From: Williamsia serinedens
Lineage (GTDB): Bacteria; Actinomycetota; Actinomycetes; Mycobacteriales; Mycobacteriaceae
Length of the DNA stretch: 64,000 nucleotides
NCBI RefSeq assembly: GCF_024171725.1
Contig: NZ_JAMTCG010000005.1
Coordinates: forward strand, 372,001-436,000
Direction of reading: 5' to 3'
Shown here piece after piece: positions 42,701 through 50,807 of this stretch. Under the pieces are notes generated by a model, which saw nothing but the letters and a program-made list of their open reading frames with translations, was not told where the DNA came from and searched no databases. Made by a program: the position numbers and the translations under genes. The stretch's first letter is position 1. The number at the start of each line of letters is the position of its first letter.

Positions 42701-44195
42701 GCCGGCGTGTGACGTCCGTGAGCTCGATGCGGAATCGCCGGGGTCATATCCGATCGGGGTCCTCGATCTGCCCGAACAGCAACGCCAGCCGGTCGCGGTC
42801 TACACGCCCGAGAAGGACGGCACCATGCTGGTGCTGGGGACCGGTGGGTCGGGCAAGTCCGCCGCCCTCCGGACCGTCGCGGTGTCGGCGACCCTCGCCG
42901 AACCCCTCGGCGTGGAGATCTACGGGATCGACTGCGGGTCCGGCGGTCTGCGGATGCTCGAGCCCCTGCCGACGGTGGGCGCAGTCATCGCGCTCGACGA
43001 CGAGGAGCGGATCGGTCGGCTGTTGCGACGGGTCTGGGCTCTCATCGAGTCCCGGATCGCCGAGTTCGGCACGGCGGTCTCGGGCCTCGCGGAACATCGT
43101 GCGGCCGTGCCGTCGTCGACAGACCCGCGGGTCCTGCTCCTCGTCGACCAGATCGGGGCGTTCCGCGACGCCTACGAGGTGTCGACGACCGCGCCCTTCG
43201 TCGACCTGCTCACCCGGATCGCCGCCAACGGTCGGGCCGTCGGTGTCCACGTCGTCGCCTCGGCCGACCGGCCGAACGCCGTACCTCCCGCACTCGCCGC
43301 CGTCGTCACCCACCGGATCACGCTGCGCCTCGCGGACGAGACCGCCTACACCCTGGCGGGTGTCCGGCCGGGTGCCCTCGACGCCACCGCCCCGCCCGGG
43401 CGCGGCATCGTCGACGGGGTCGAGATGCAGTTCGCCACGGCGGGCGGCTCGCAGGACGTCGGACGCCAGTCCGCGGCGCTGCGTGACATCGTCGACGGCC
43501 TCGACGCGACGACGTCCGCCCCAGGCGTCGAACGGCTCTCGGAGATGATCTGGCTCGACGAGCTGCCGGCCGAGAGTGGGGGAGAGCCGGTGGTGGGCGT
43601 CCGGGACCTCGATCTGCAACCCGCCACCGTCACACCGTCCGGCGTCCTCATGGTGACCGGTCCGCCCGGCAGCGGGCGGTCGACGGCGCTCACGACGATT
43701 GTCGCGGCGGCCCGCCGTGCCCGACCCGGTCTCAAGACGATCCTCATCGCGCCGTTCCGGACACCTCTCGCCGGCTCCGATGTCTGGGACGCGGTGGCCG
43801 TCGGCGACGAGGCACTCGTGGAGCGCGCCGACATGTTCATCGCCGCGGCCGAATCCGCCCCCGCCGGTGACCTTCTCGCGGTGGTCGAGTCGGCGACCTC
43901 GATCCGCGGGGCGGCGGAATCCGAGCTGGCGCGCGTGCTCAAGGTCCTCGTCGACCGTGATCACGGTGTCGTCGGCGAGGCCGAGGTCTCGACCTGGAAC
44001 TCGGCATTCACCATCGGACCGATCTTCAAGGCCGCACGACGCGGCCTGCTCCTGCACCCGGGCGATCTCGACGGCGACTCGCTGTTCGGGACGCCGGTGC
44101 GCCGGCCCCCGACGGGCCCCATGATCCCGGGCCGCGGCTACCTCGTCGAACGAGGTTCTGCGACACGTGTGCAGTTGGCGATCGTCGGCAACTGA
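39783..44195 (+). CDS. FHA-bearing EssC/EccC-like FtsK/SpoIIIE ATPase
   Basis: A 1470-residue type VII-secretion-type motor. Residues 1-85 look ubiquitin-like; about 95-185 is an FHA-like domain (MVRIVSGPDGGKEFLVPSG ... GGTTFVVL); two membrane helices lie near 235-275. Three FtsK-type ATPase modules follow. D1 has Walker A GGTTGSGKSEF near 694 and Walker B VVVVDEFAAL near 796. D2 has GTGGSGKSA near 1018 but VLLLVDQIG near 1117. D3 has GPPGSGRST near 1292, with Arg for Lys. Only D1 looks fully catalytic, as is known for EccC. The N-terminal FHA resembles EssC of firmicutes rather than mycobacterial EccC. GTGA start overlap; the WXG100 gene follows. Confidence 0.85.
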   Translation: MRLALAVRGVDESLVRVAATTDGTATVQDLATALRDGDPRGRVDTQSVTVRLWRDGQAQSTLSPGMPLVQSGIRSGATVEVVAAPSDDLVEGTVRGRSVAMVRIVSGPDGGKEFLVPSGVSTVGSAATDHVRVVDPAVGAARIVLNVGENIEIVAGDPIRLGTRTVTRALIRPDDVVGVGGTTFVVLPTHRSGLDGDDSGIEINRSPRVVARFAGMTLRAPEPPKPPQPQRFPLVSMLAPLAMGLVLLAATRSVLSVVFVALSPLLMLGMWLDGRMQESKARRVGTERFTAAVAAFRADLDKHSRVERAVRLSESPSAQDAITAIHRHGPLLWTHRPEHSGYLTVRLGLGECPSRTVVELPERGEAEESHWAALVDVATEYRTITDVPVVADLRSSGALGVCGPRSLADGVARAVLVQLVGLHSPAEMVVAAVVSEDRVAVWDWVEWLPHLGSVHSPLEGEHAASTPTGCASLITRLDEVVRRRRADRDARGINRGATSQADTAMPLVEKPITDVPAIVVLVDDAAPIDRARAVRLAETGPDVGVHLIWVASQISALPAACRSFVLVEDAASGSTAGSVRVGTHTFPMETESVGVDAAQDIAVLLAPLVDVGVAADDRTDLPSSLHLLSLTGDGIATDPSAVIARWEATDSVIDRSGRRRRRSVATGLRAPVGSTGADTFWLDLRRDGPHALLGGTTGSGKSEFLQSWILGMAAEHSPDRVSFLFVDYKGGTAFADCVRLPHTVGLVTDLSAHLVDRALASLRAELRFREHLLNVKRVKDHRTLEESGDPDAPPSLVVVVDEFAALVHDVPEFVDGMVDLAARGRSLGLHVILATQRPAGVIKENLRANANLRIALRMADADDSVDILNAPDAAHFPAHVPGRAAAKIGNAPLRAFQGGYSGGWSAGRGSTAAVDLTPLALGDGRPWASERSDDVDNDDLGAPDMVLVVDTVIAAAERLEIPSPRRPWLPELPPACDVRELDAESPGSYPIGVLDLPEQQRQPVAVYTPEKDGTMLVLGTGGSGKSAALRTVAVSATLAEPLGVEIYGIDCGSGGLRMLEPLPTVGAVIALDDEERIGRLLRRVWALIESRIAEFGTAVSGLAEHRAAVPSSTDPRVLLLVDQIGAFRDAYEVSTTAPFVDLLTRIAANGRAVGVHVVASADRPNAVPPALAAVVTHRITLRLADETAYTLAGVRPGALDATAPPGRGIVDGVEMQFATAGGSQDVGRQSAALRDIVDGLDATTSAPGVERLSEMIWLDELPAESGGEPVVGVRDLDLQPATVTPSGVLMVTGPPGSGRSTALTTIVAAARRARPGLKTILIAPFRTPLAGSDVWDAVAVGDEALVERADMFIAAAESAPAGDLLAVVESATSIRGAAESELARVLKVLVDRDHGVVGEAEVSTWNSAFTIGPIFKAARRGLLLHPGDLDGDSLFGTPVRRPPTGPMIPGRGYLVERGSATRVQLAIVGN

Positions 44196-44219
44196 CGTCC
44201 TCGAGAAAGGCTCCACCCC

Positions 44220-44483
44220 ATGGCATTCATCGGCAACGATCCCGGCCAGCTGCGCAACCTCGCGGCACAGCTCAACGGCAACGCGGACCAGATCCAGAAC
44301 ATCCTCACCCAGCTGACCTCGCAGCTGAACAACGTCCAGTGGCAGGGTGCGGACGCCGCCCGGTTCCGCTCCGAGTGGACGGGCCAGCACACCTCGCAGC
44401 TGCGTGCGGTCATCAACGCCCTCCACGACGCCTCGCGTACCGCGACCACCAACGCATCCCAGCAGGAGACGGCGAGCGCCTGA
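44220..44483 (+). CDS. WXG100 family secreted protein
   Basis: An 87-residue helical-hairpin protein with the turn motif WQG in NNVQWQGADAARFRSEW (about residues 40-50). It is a classic ESAT-6/CFP-10-size type VII substrate. No C-terminal YxxxD/E export signal is visible (it ends ASQQETASA). A GAGAAAGG ribosome-site-like stretch precedes the ATG. It lies 24 bp after the ATPase and probably pairs with the following WXG-type protein. Confidence 0.92.
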   Translation: MAFIGNDPGQLRNLAAQLNGNADQIQNILTQLTSQLNNVQWQGADAARFRSEWTGQHTSQLRAVINALHDASRTATTNASQQETASA

Positions 44484-44508
44484 CGGCGATCGATCCGAGG
44501 GGACACCG

Positions 44509-45309
44509 ATGACATTCGACGGCGCGGACACCGCTGCTCTCACGACACTCGCCGGCCAGATGGGCCGCGCCGCAGACGACCTCGACCACGTCGTCGCATC
44601 GATGGGGTCGACCCTCGGATCGACGCAGTGGACGGGCGCGGACGCCGCGCGATTCCGTTCGACCTGGGACTCGGACTCCGCCCGCGCATTGCGCGCGGCG
44701 AGCAGCGCCCTGCGCGACGCGGGCCGGCGACTGGTCGCCGAGGCGCGCCAGCAGGATCAGGCCAGTGCTGCCGATGGCGGCTCGATCGGCGGTGCGATCG
44801 CGGGGGGCGGCGCGATCGCGGGAGGTGGTGCAGCCTTCATCGGTGGCGCGACCGACGGACTCATCGACCGTTTCGACCGGGCCGTTCCGGGCGGCCTGGC
44901 GAACCTCGGTTCTCTGGGACTCTCGGCGTCGGCGATGGGGCTCGACAAGGCGTTCGATCTCGTCACGAGAGATCTGAACGTCGGCGCCGGCCTCAGCGCG
45001 GCCACCTCCGCATGGCATCTCGGCGAGGCCGCCGGTGCTCTCGCATCGGGGGACTACATGGGTGCTCTGGATTCGGGCCTCCATTCGGCGGCGGACGGTC
45101 TCAAGGCGGCGCCCAACCCGACGCTGAACCTAACCGGCTCCGCGCTGGGGATATGGACCTTCGTCGGCGAGGAGGCCGTGAAGGCGGACTTCCCGAACAC
45201 GTGGGGCCCGACCATGGACTACATCCGCACGAACCCGATGGACGCCATGGGTGGCGCGCTCGACGGGATCACCAACTCGTGGACATCGATTGCAGGAGCG
45301 ATCCTGTGA
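44509..45309 (+). CDS. Long WXG100-type protein with a C-terminal extension
   Basis: A 266-residue protein whose first 95 residues form a WXG100 hairpin (WTG turn in GSTQWTGADAARFRSTW) nearly identical at the turn to its neighbour. A Gly/Ala-rich hydrophobic stretch follows (AIAGGGAIAGGGAAFIGG, about 100-117), then an Ala/Gly-rich domain of about 140 residues ending PMDAMGGALDGITNSWTS. No nuclease or NADase motif is seen. The layout fits a type VII effector or a membrane-active substrate. Its stop overlaps the next start (GTGA), a position often held by a chaperone or immunity gene. Confidence 0.8.
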   Translation: MTFDGADTAALTTLAGQMGRAADDLDHVVASMGSTLGSTQWTGADAARFRSTWDSDSARALRAASSALRDAGRRLVAEARQQDQASAADGGSIGGAIAGGGAIAGGGAAFIGGATDGLIDRFDRAVPGGLANLGSLGLSASAMGLDKAFDLVTRDLNVGAGLSAATSAWHLGEAAGALASGDYMGALDSGLHSAADGLKAAPNPTLNLTGSALGIWTFVGEEAVKADFPNTWGPTMDYIRTNPMDAMGGALDGITNSWTSIAGAIL

Positions 45310-45953
45310 CGAACCTCGCCTTCACCGACGACGAGGTCGTCGCAGCCGCCTCCTTCCGTGAGAAGGGGTGGCCGACGCCGGTCGCTCTGGCCGACAACGG
45401 GAACCCGACTCGGGACGAGGCTCAGGCCGCGGTTCGGCGGGGCGCCCGCTCGTTGCTCGCCCGCGGACTGCTCGCGATGACCGACGGACGGGCCGAGCTG
45501 TCGGCCGAGGTGACCGTGCCGCTCGAGCGCATGTCCGACCTGCGCCACGTCGTGGTGTACCCGGCGCGTAGCTCCGACCCGGCACATGCGTTGTATCCGC
45601 TGCTCTACGTCCATCCCGCTGTCGACGGCGAGATGGTCGTCGAACTCGACTCGGGCGACGGGATCCGCGGTGTCGCGACGATGGTGACGGACGCCGTGGC
45701 CGACCAGCTGATCACCACGGCGAGATCGGTCTTCCGGCGGGAGCAGTCCGGTGACCGACCCGTGCTGCACCTTGTCCGCATTCATCCCGACGGCGCGGAA
45801 CTCTCCGTCGTCTCACCGGGGGAGATCGTCATCTCGACGATCGAGGCCGACGGGTCCTCCACGCCGTCCGCGGTCACCCCCTTCTTCGACACCGCCATCA
45901 TCCGAGCCCTCCTCGCACCACTGGGCCTCGAACAGGAAGAGCAACCGGCATGA
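45306..45953 (+). CDS. Unknown soluble protein of the type VII-like operon
   Basis: A 215-residue protein without signal peptide or membrane helix. It has a mixed alpha/beta character: ARSLLARGLLAMTDGRAELS, then LRHVVVYPARSSDPAHALYP, VVELDSGDGIRGVATMV and a C-terminal helix. Size, cytosolic nature and position just after the WXG substrates suggest an EspG-like chaperone or an immunity protein, but I cannot show sequence identity with either. It is coupled on both sides (GTGA, ATGA). Confidence 0.6.
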   Translation: MTNLAFTDDEVVAAASFREKGWPTPVALADNGNPTRDEAQAAVRRGARSLLARGLLAMTDGRAELSAEVTVPLERMSDLRHVVVYPARSSDPAHALYPLLYVHPAVDGEMVVELDSGDGIRGVATMVTDAVADQLITTARSVFRREQSGDRPVLHLVRIHPDGAELSVVSPGEIVISTIEADGSSTPSAVTPFFDTAIIRALLAPLGLEQEEQPA

Positions 45954-47527
45954 GTGACACACCCACCGTCCCCGTCCCGACCGCGGCCGCGACCCGACGC
46001 CGTCGGACGGTGATCCTCTCGTCGCTGGCCGGCGTCCTCGCGGTCATCGTCGTCGCGGCCACCGTCATGGTGGTGAGCATGCGGCCGGACTCGGGTGCGC
46101 CCGATCCCCGGGTCGACCTCGCGTCGGTCTCGACCGTCGGGCCGAATCCGTTCGCCGCGTTGACGAACGCGACCGCCGCGCCGGTGGAGGCCACGCGCGT
46201 CGACACCTCACTTGCCCGACCGGCGAGCGGGGCGACGCAGCTCGTCGGAACGACACCCGGGCTGTACGCGGGAAGCGACGGCAGCCGATGCGACCCCGCC
46301 GCCTTGGCGCGCTACCTCGGTTCGGACTTCACCCGTGCGCAGGCGTGGGCCGGCGTCTTCGGCATCACCGCCGACCAGATCCCGTACTTCCTCAACAGCC
46401 TGACCCCCGTCACGCTCACCGCGGACACCTGGGTGACCAATCACTCCTGGGAGGACGGCGTCGCCCGGCCCTTCCAGTCGGTGCTGCAGGCCGGCACACC
46501 GGTGCTCGTCGACTCCGAGGGCGTGCCCCGCGTCCGATGTGCCTGCGGCAACCCGCTGGGTCCGCCGGCGAGTGCCCCGCTGTCCGGGTTCCGGACGTCG
46601 GGTGCCGCGTGGCCGGGCTACCAGACCACTCGCGTGGTGCACGTGCAGACCGCCGCTCCTGCCGCTGCGCCCGGACAGGTCCAGGCATCGGCTCCGGCCT
46701 CGCTGACGGTGCGCAACGCGTCGACCGGTGACCTCGTCCAGCAGGCCTTCTCCGCGCTGCTGAACCTCGCGTCGCTGCCGCCGCTGGCCAAGCCCCTGCC
46801 CACCGCGGCATCGATGAACGTCCCGTTCCGATCGACCGATCCAGCGGTGGCCCAGTCGAACGGCGTCACGACGCAGGGCGTCGCGCTGCCGGAGATGACC
46901 CGCGCGGCAGCGGGCGTGACGGTGTCGGAGACCGCCACCTCGACAACCGAGTCGTCTGCGGCGCCTGCGCCGTCCACGGCCGCCGCAGCGGCCGCGACGT
47001 CGATCCCGTCGTCGTCCGTCGCGCCCGCGGTGATCCCGCCGCCTGTCGCCCCGGTCGCACCCGTCGCCCCGCCGGTCGAGTCGTCGGCTGCTCTGCCGCC
47101 CCCGCCGGTCGAGTCGTCCGCACCGGTCGCGGGGCCCGCGCCGACGAGTGAGCCGCCGAGCACCTCGGCCGGCCCGCTCCCCACGAAGTTCACCGGGACG
47201 GGTTCGGGCATCACGGGATTCACCTACGCGGACACCTCCGGGGCGCCGGTCCGGTGTTCGGTGCAGGCCGTCCCGGTGTCGACGCCGACCGAGGTCCCGC
47301 CGACCTCGTCCGACCCGTCCGCATCGGACACCCCTGCGCCGGCCCCGGAGACGACCGAGGCCACACCGACGGACGCGACGGTGACGTGCTCCGACGGTTC
47401 GACGACCACGGTTCCCCTGACGACCCTGTCGCAGGCGACCGTGCAGTCCTCGACGGACACGCAGGGAGTCTGGACCGTGAGTCTGGGTGGTGCGTCCATC
47501 CCGGTCACCGAGGCGACCTGGGGCTGA
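45950..47527 (+). CDS. Membrane-anchored DUF6777-like protein with Pro/Ser/Ala-rich stalk
   Basis: A 525-residue protein: short cytoplasmic N-terminus, one membrane helix (residues 22-43), and an extracytoplasmic domain (about 85-215) with TPGLYAGSDGSRCDPAALAR, ADTWVTNHSWEDGVARPFQS and VPRVRCACGNPLGPP, which I recall as the DUF6777 pattern. A long Pro/Ala/Ser-rich segment (about 320-420) and a short C-terminal beta region with two cysteines follow. It could reach into the cell wall. ATGA overlap with the previous gene makes it the last gene of the type VII-like operon; a hairpin follows. Confidence 0.7.
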   Translation: MSDTPTVPVPTAAATRRRRTVILSSLAGVLAVIVVAATVMVVSMRPDSGAPDPRVDLASVSTVGPNPFAALTNATAAPVEATRVDTSLARPASGATQLVGTTPGLYAGSDGSRCDPAALARYLGSDFTRAQAWAGVFGITADQIPYFLNSLTPVTLTADTWVTNHSWEDGVARPFQSVLQAGTPVLVDSEGVPRVRCACGNPLGPPASAPLSGFRTSGAAWPGYQTTRVVHVQTAAPAAAPGQVQASAPASLTVRNASTGDLVQQAFSALLNLASLPPLAKPLPTAASMNVPFRSTDPAVAQSNGVTTQGVALPEMTRAAAGVTVSETATSTTESSAAPAPSTAAAAAATSIPSSSVAPAVIPPPVAPVAPVAPPVESSAALPPPPVESSAPVAGPAPTSEPPSTSAGPLPTKFTGTGSGITGFTYADTSGAPVRCSVQAVPVSTPTEVPPTSSDPSASDTPAPAPETTEATPTDATVTCSDGSTTTVPLTTLSQATVQSSTDTQGVWTVSLGGASIPVTEATWG

Positions 47528-47541
47528 CACCCCGTTCCGCA

Positions 47542-47579
47542 GACGCCGCCCACGCCCGGACCCGGGTGTGGGCGGCGTC
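47542..47579 (+). terminator. Terminator hairpin of the type VII-like operon
   Basis: GACGCCGCCCAC (47542-47553) pairs perfectly with GTGGGCGGCGTC (47568-47579), starting 15 bp after the last stop codon of the operon. It is GC-rich without a U-tract. Confidence 0.65.
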
Positions 47580-47635
47580 GTGTCGGCGTGCTGCCGCGGC
47601 CGCGACGCAGCGGAGCGTTGTGCCACGCTGGTCGG

Positions 47636-47896
47636 GTGCGTGATCCCAGCGTGTTCCACGCCCTCGTCCTCATGCACCTGCTGTTCGCGGCGGCGCTGTG
47701 GGCGCTGCTGCGGCCCAGCGTGCGTGCCGCAGTCGCGTGCGCGGTGGTGGCGATCGCCTGGGTGATCTGGAACGGGCCGATCGAGGGTGCGGTGCTCGTC
47801 TCGTTCACCCCGGACCACGGCATCACCGAGTCCGACGTGCTCGGTGCCGTCGCGCTGGTGATCGCGGGTGCGACGGTGGTCCGAGCCCGCCGGTGA
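47636..47896 (+). CDS. Small three-helix membrane protein
   Basis: An 86-residue, mostly hydrophobic protein with three predicted membrane helices (about residues 8-24, 28-45 and 66-82). GTG start at 47636. No family recognised. It lies between the type VII-like operon terminator and the glycosidase gene. Confidence 0.6.
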   Translation: MRDPSVFHALVLMHLLFAAALWALLRPSVRAAVACAVVAIAWVIWNGPIEGAVLVSFTPDHGITESDVLGAVALVIAGATVVRARR

Positions 47897-48025
47897 CCGG
47901 GCGCGGTCGCGCACGACGTTCCCCCGCCGTGACCGAGCGGACGACGCGGGTACCGATCCCGCATCTTCAACTCATCGAATGGAATCTGCACGATCGCGGA
48001 CTCCCGCAGCTTGTACGGTCAGCGG

Positions 48026-49132
48026 ATGAATGCGCGGACGCGGTGGTCGCTGGTCTACGCGGCGGTGGCGGTGCTGCTCACCGTCACGGCCTGCACCGTG
48101 CGCGCCGAGCCCGCGCCGGACCCGCCCCGTACCGTGGCCGCCACCTCGAGCGGGTTCACCCTCGACGGTGATCCGTGGTGGCCGTCCGGGATGGACGCCT
48201 ACCAGTTGGCGACGAACTGGTCGATCAACCGCGGTTGCGGCGCCCAGGTCGATCTCGACGCCTACTTCGGCAGCCTCCCCCCGAACGCGCTGACCCGCTT
48301 CGATCTGTTCGCGGCCCTGGCGGTCAACAAATTCACCGGCGCCGTGGACTTCCGTCCCGCCGACGCGGTGTTCGCTGCCGCGGCGCGGCACCACCAACTG
48401 GTGCTGCCGGTGCTGGTCGGTGGTGACGGGGCCTGCGAGAGCGGCGAGTTCAAGCAACGTGACTGGTACGTCGACGGGTGGAAGACGGAGTCCGCGTTCG
48501 GCGGGATGACCTACCAGCAGTGGCTCACCACCGCCGTCACGCGATGGCGCGGCTCCCCGGCGCTGGCCGGGTGGGAGCCGGTGGGTGAGCCCGAGCCGGG
48601 TGTCTGTGGCCGGTCGTGCGCATTCCCCGACCGGACGTGCCCGTCAGATGCCGGCGCGGTGCTCCGCGGGTTCTTCGACACCGCGGGTGGCGCCGTCCGC
48701 GCGCTCGACCCGAATCGGCTCGTGTTCTCCGGGCTCGCGGGTGGCGGGCAATGTGGCAGCGCGGGAGACGACTACGAGCTCGTCGGCCGGTCACCCGGTG
48801 TCTCCGTGCTGGACTATCACGACTACGGCGCCGACGGTGTGCCGCTGCCCGGTGACCAGTGGAACGGGCTGGGGCGGCGGATCACCCAGGCCAGGGCGGT
48901 GGGCAAGCCGATCGTGGTGAACGAGATCGGACAGAACGCAGGATCGTGTGGCACCGTCGACGACCGCGCGACCGACGTCCGTCGGAAGGTGACGGGTCAG
49001 CGAGCCGCGGGGACCGCCGGAGCCCTCTTCTGGGCGTTCGTCCCCGACCCACGGAACGACCAGTGCACCTTTGACATCGGTCCGGGGGACCCGCTCTTCG
49101 GCCTGGCAGGGGACATGCTCAGTCAGGGGTGA
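48026..49132 (+). CDS. GH5-like glycoside hydrolase lipoprotein
   Basis: A 368-residue protein with a lipoprotein signal (lipobox VTAC at about residues 20-23) and a TIM-barrel glycosidase-like domain. The acid/base glutamate is probably in LAGWEPVGEPEPG and the nucleophile in GKPIVVNEIGQNAGSC; the first strand has PSGMDAYQLATNW. This resembles GH5-type cellulases and mannanases. ATG 48026 chosen by signal peptide. It overlaps by 14 bp, tail to tail, a cellulose-synthase-like operon, and bacterial cellulose loci usually include an endoglucanase. Confidence 0.7.
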   Translation: MNARTRWSLVYAAVAVLLTVTACTVRAEPAPDPPRTVAATSSGFTLDGDPWWPSGMDAYQLATNWSINRGCGAQVDLDAYFGSLPPNALTRFDLFAALAVNKFTGAVDFRPADAVFAAAARHHQLVLPVLVGGDGACESGEFKQRDWYVDGWKTESAFGGMTYQQWLTTAVTRWRGSPALAGWEPVGEPEPGVCGRSCAFPDRTCPSDAGAVLRGFFDTAGGAVRALDPNRLVFSGLAGGGQCGSAGDDYELVGRSPGVSVLDYHDYGADGVPLPGDQWNGLGRRITQARAVGKPIVVNEIGQNAGSCGTVDDRATDVRRKVTGQRAAGTAGALFWAFVPDPRNDQCTFDIGPGDPLFGLAGDMLSQG

Positions 49133-50807
49133 CGCGGTAGACCCGCCAGGTGGGGAGGTCGTCGGCGACGTTCGGGAACTCGAGGTCGAGTGACGCGATC
49201 CGCGCCCCGTCCCCGTACAGGGTCGGGTAGCGCTGGTTCACCGCGTCGGTGACACCACGGCCACTGCGGGGGACGGCGAGGATGTAGCGGATCCCGAAGC
49301 GGGCCGGGTCGTTGAGGATCTGCGTGAAGTCCTGGTCCGACGGGATGACGAAGCGCCGGGGATCCGTGGTCCGGGCGAGGATCGCGAAACCGTACAGCGT
49401 GTCCACCAGGACGCTCCCACTCGGGAGTCGCTGTGCATCCAGCCATTCGGCGATCTGTCGTTCGGTGGAGAAGGACTGCGCCACCCGCCGGTCCTTGTCG
49501 ACGCGAACGCCCGTTGCGGTGGCGTCGTCCAGGACGGTCGCGCGCAAGGCCGCCTCCTGCGGTGCGTAGCGCTGCGACGCCATCAGCCCCCACGCGGACG
49601 GCAGGCTGACGGCGGTCGCGGCGATCACGATCGTCGCCACGATCACCTGCGATCGTGCGGTCGGTCGGCGGATCTCGGCGGGCCGCACCCGGCGCCCCGG
49701 CCGGCGCGCCGGAACCGGCGACCGAGCTGACAGCGCGAGCATCGCGACAACGACCCCGAGCGGCACGGCCGCGATGTAGAAGCGGAGGAACCCGAACGTC
49801 GCGCCGGTCACGTAGCTGGCCCCCTGGAACACGAGCACAGCGCCGAACACGGCGACCGGCACACCGATCGGGGCGGCACGGCCCAGTGTGATCCGTCGTG
49901 CGCCGATCACCACCACACCCACGAGCAGGGCGGGGAACAGCAGGAACGCATCGACCACGACGAACGCGATGCGCTGCAGCAGATCCCCGGGTGTGCCGCC
50001 GGCCTGGCTCACGATCGCCGAGTTGCCGTACTCGGAGGTGAACTGCGCCAACGCGTTCCCGGTGATCAGCCAACTCGTCGCCGCCCACGCGACGAACGCC
50101 ACCACCGCAGGTGCGACCACGAGCGCCATGTCGACGACGACCCGCGAGATGCACCACCGCAACGGCCGGAGCGGACTGCGTCGCTGCAGCGAGACGACGC
50201 CGACCACGGCCGCCGCCGCAGCGGTCGCGGCGACGGCGTCGTAACGGGTGAGGTAAGCCAGTCCGAGACAGATCCCGGCGGTCACCAGATCGTGCACGTC
50301 GTCGGAATCGACCCACCGGATGAGTCGGCGAACGGCCCAGCACAGGAAGAACAGGAACGGCGCCTCGCTCATCCCGTTCCCGCCGTAGAACACGATCATC
50401 GGGTGCACCGCGAAGAGGATCGTCAGCGCCACCGTGCAGACGGTGGGCAGACGACGGTCCCGGCCGACACCCCACACGTGGTACACCGCCCCCGCCATGA
50501 ACACCGCCGACATGACAACGCCCGAGACGGCATCGGCGGTGATCCACGTGAAGGCATGCGCGAGCGCGACTGTCGGTAGCTGGATGAGGGCTGTCAGTGG
50601 CGTGAAGACGAAACCGATGGCGGCGACGTGCGGGTCGCGGCTGAAGATGACCGACTGGGCGGACTGCACCCGGGACAGGGCGTCGCCCATGAGGAACTGA
50701 CGGTCGACGGTGATGAACCACCCGGCGACGAGGAACAGGATCAGCGCCGCGGCGAAGACAGCAGCTCCCGGGCGACGTCGTCGACGCCGCACCGCCTCCG
50801 ACGTCAC
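49119..50807 (-). CDS. GT-C-like polytopic glycosyltransferase
   Basis: A 562-residue membrane protein with about ten helices (residues 17-415) and an extracytoplasmic C-terminal domain (about 415-562). After the first helix comes RQFLMGDALSRVQSA, whose acidic loop recalls the catalytic loop of GT-C enzymes using polyprenyl-phosphate sugars. YGGNGMSEAPFLFFLCWAVR and GLAYLTRYDAV are also typical of such proteins. GTG at 50807 overlaps the upstream stop (GTGA), making it the last gene of the four-gene operon. Sugar donor and acceptor unknown. Confidence 0.65.
   Translation of the reverse strand: MTSEAVRRRRRRPGAAVFAAALILFLVAGWFITVDRQFLMGDALSRVQSAQSVIFSRDPHVAAIGFVFTPLTALIQLPTVALAHAFTWITADAVSGVVMSAVFMAGAVYHVWGVGRDRRLPTVCTVALTILFAVHPMIVFYGGNGMSEAPFLFFLCWAVRRLIRWVDSDDVHDLVTAGICLGLAYLTRYDAVAATAAAAAVVGVVSLQRRSPLRPLRWCISRVVVDMALVVAPAVVAFVAWAATSWLITGNALAQFTSEYGNSAIVSQAGGTPGDLLQRIAFVVVDAFLLFPALLVGVVVIGARRITLGRAAPIGVPVAVFGAVLVFQGASYVTGATFGFLRFYIAAVPLGVVVAMLALSARSPVPARRPGRRVRPAEIRRPTARSQVIVATIVIAATAVSLPSAWGLMASQRYAPQEAALRATVLDDATATGVRVDKDRRVAQSFSTERQIAEWLDAQRLPSGSVLVDTLYGFAILARTTDPRRFVIPSDQDFTQILNDPARFGIRYILAVPRSGRGVTDAVNQRYPTLYGDGARIASLDLEFPNVADDLPTWRVYRVTPD

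Noticed and set aside
39783-44195. Ordinary mycobacterial ESX locus
   Set aside because: No eccB, eccD, eccE, mycP or PE/PPE genes in the window, and the ATPase has an N-terminal FHA domain not found in EccCa/EccCb.
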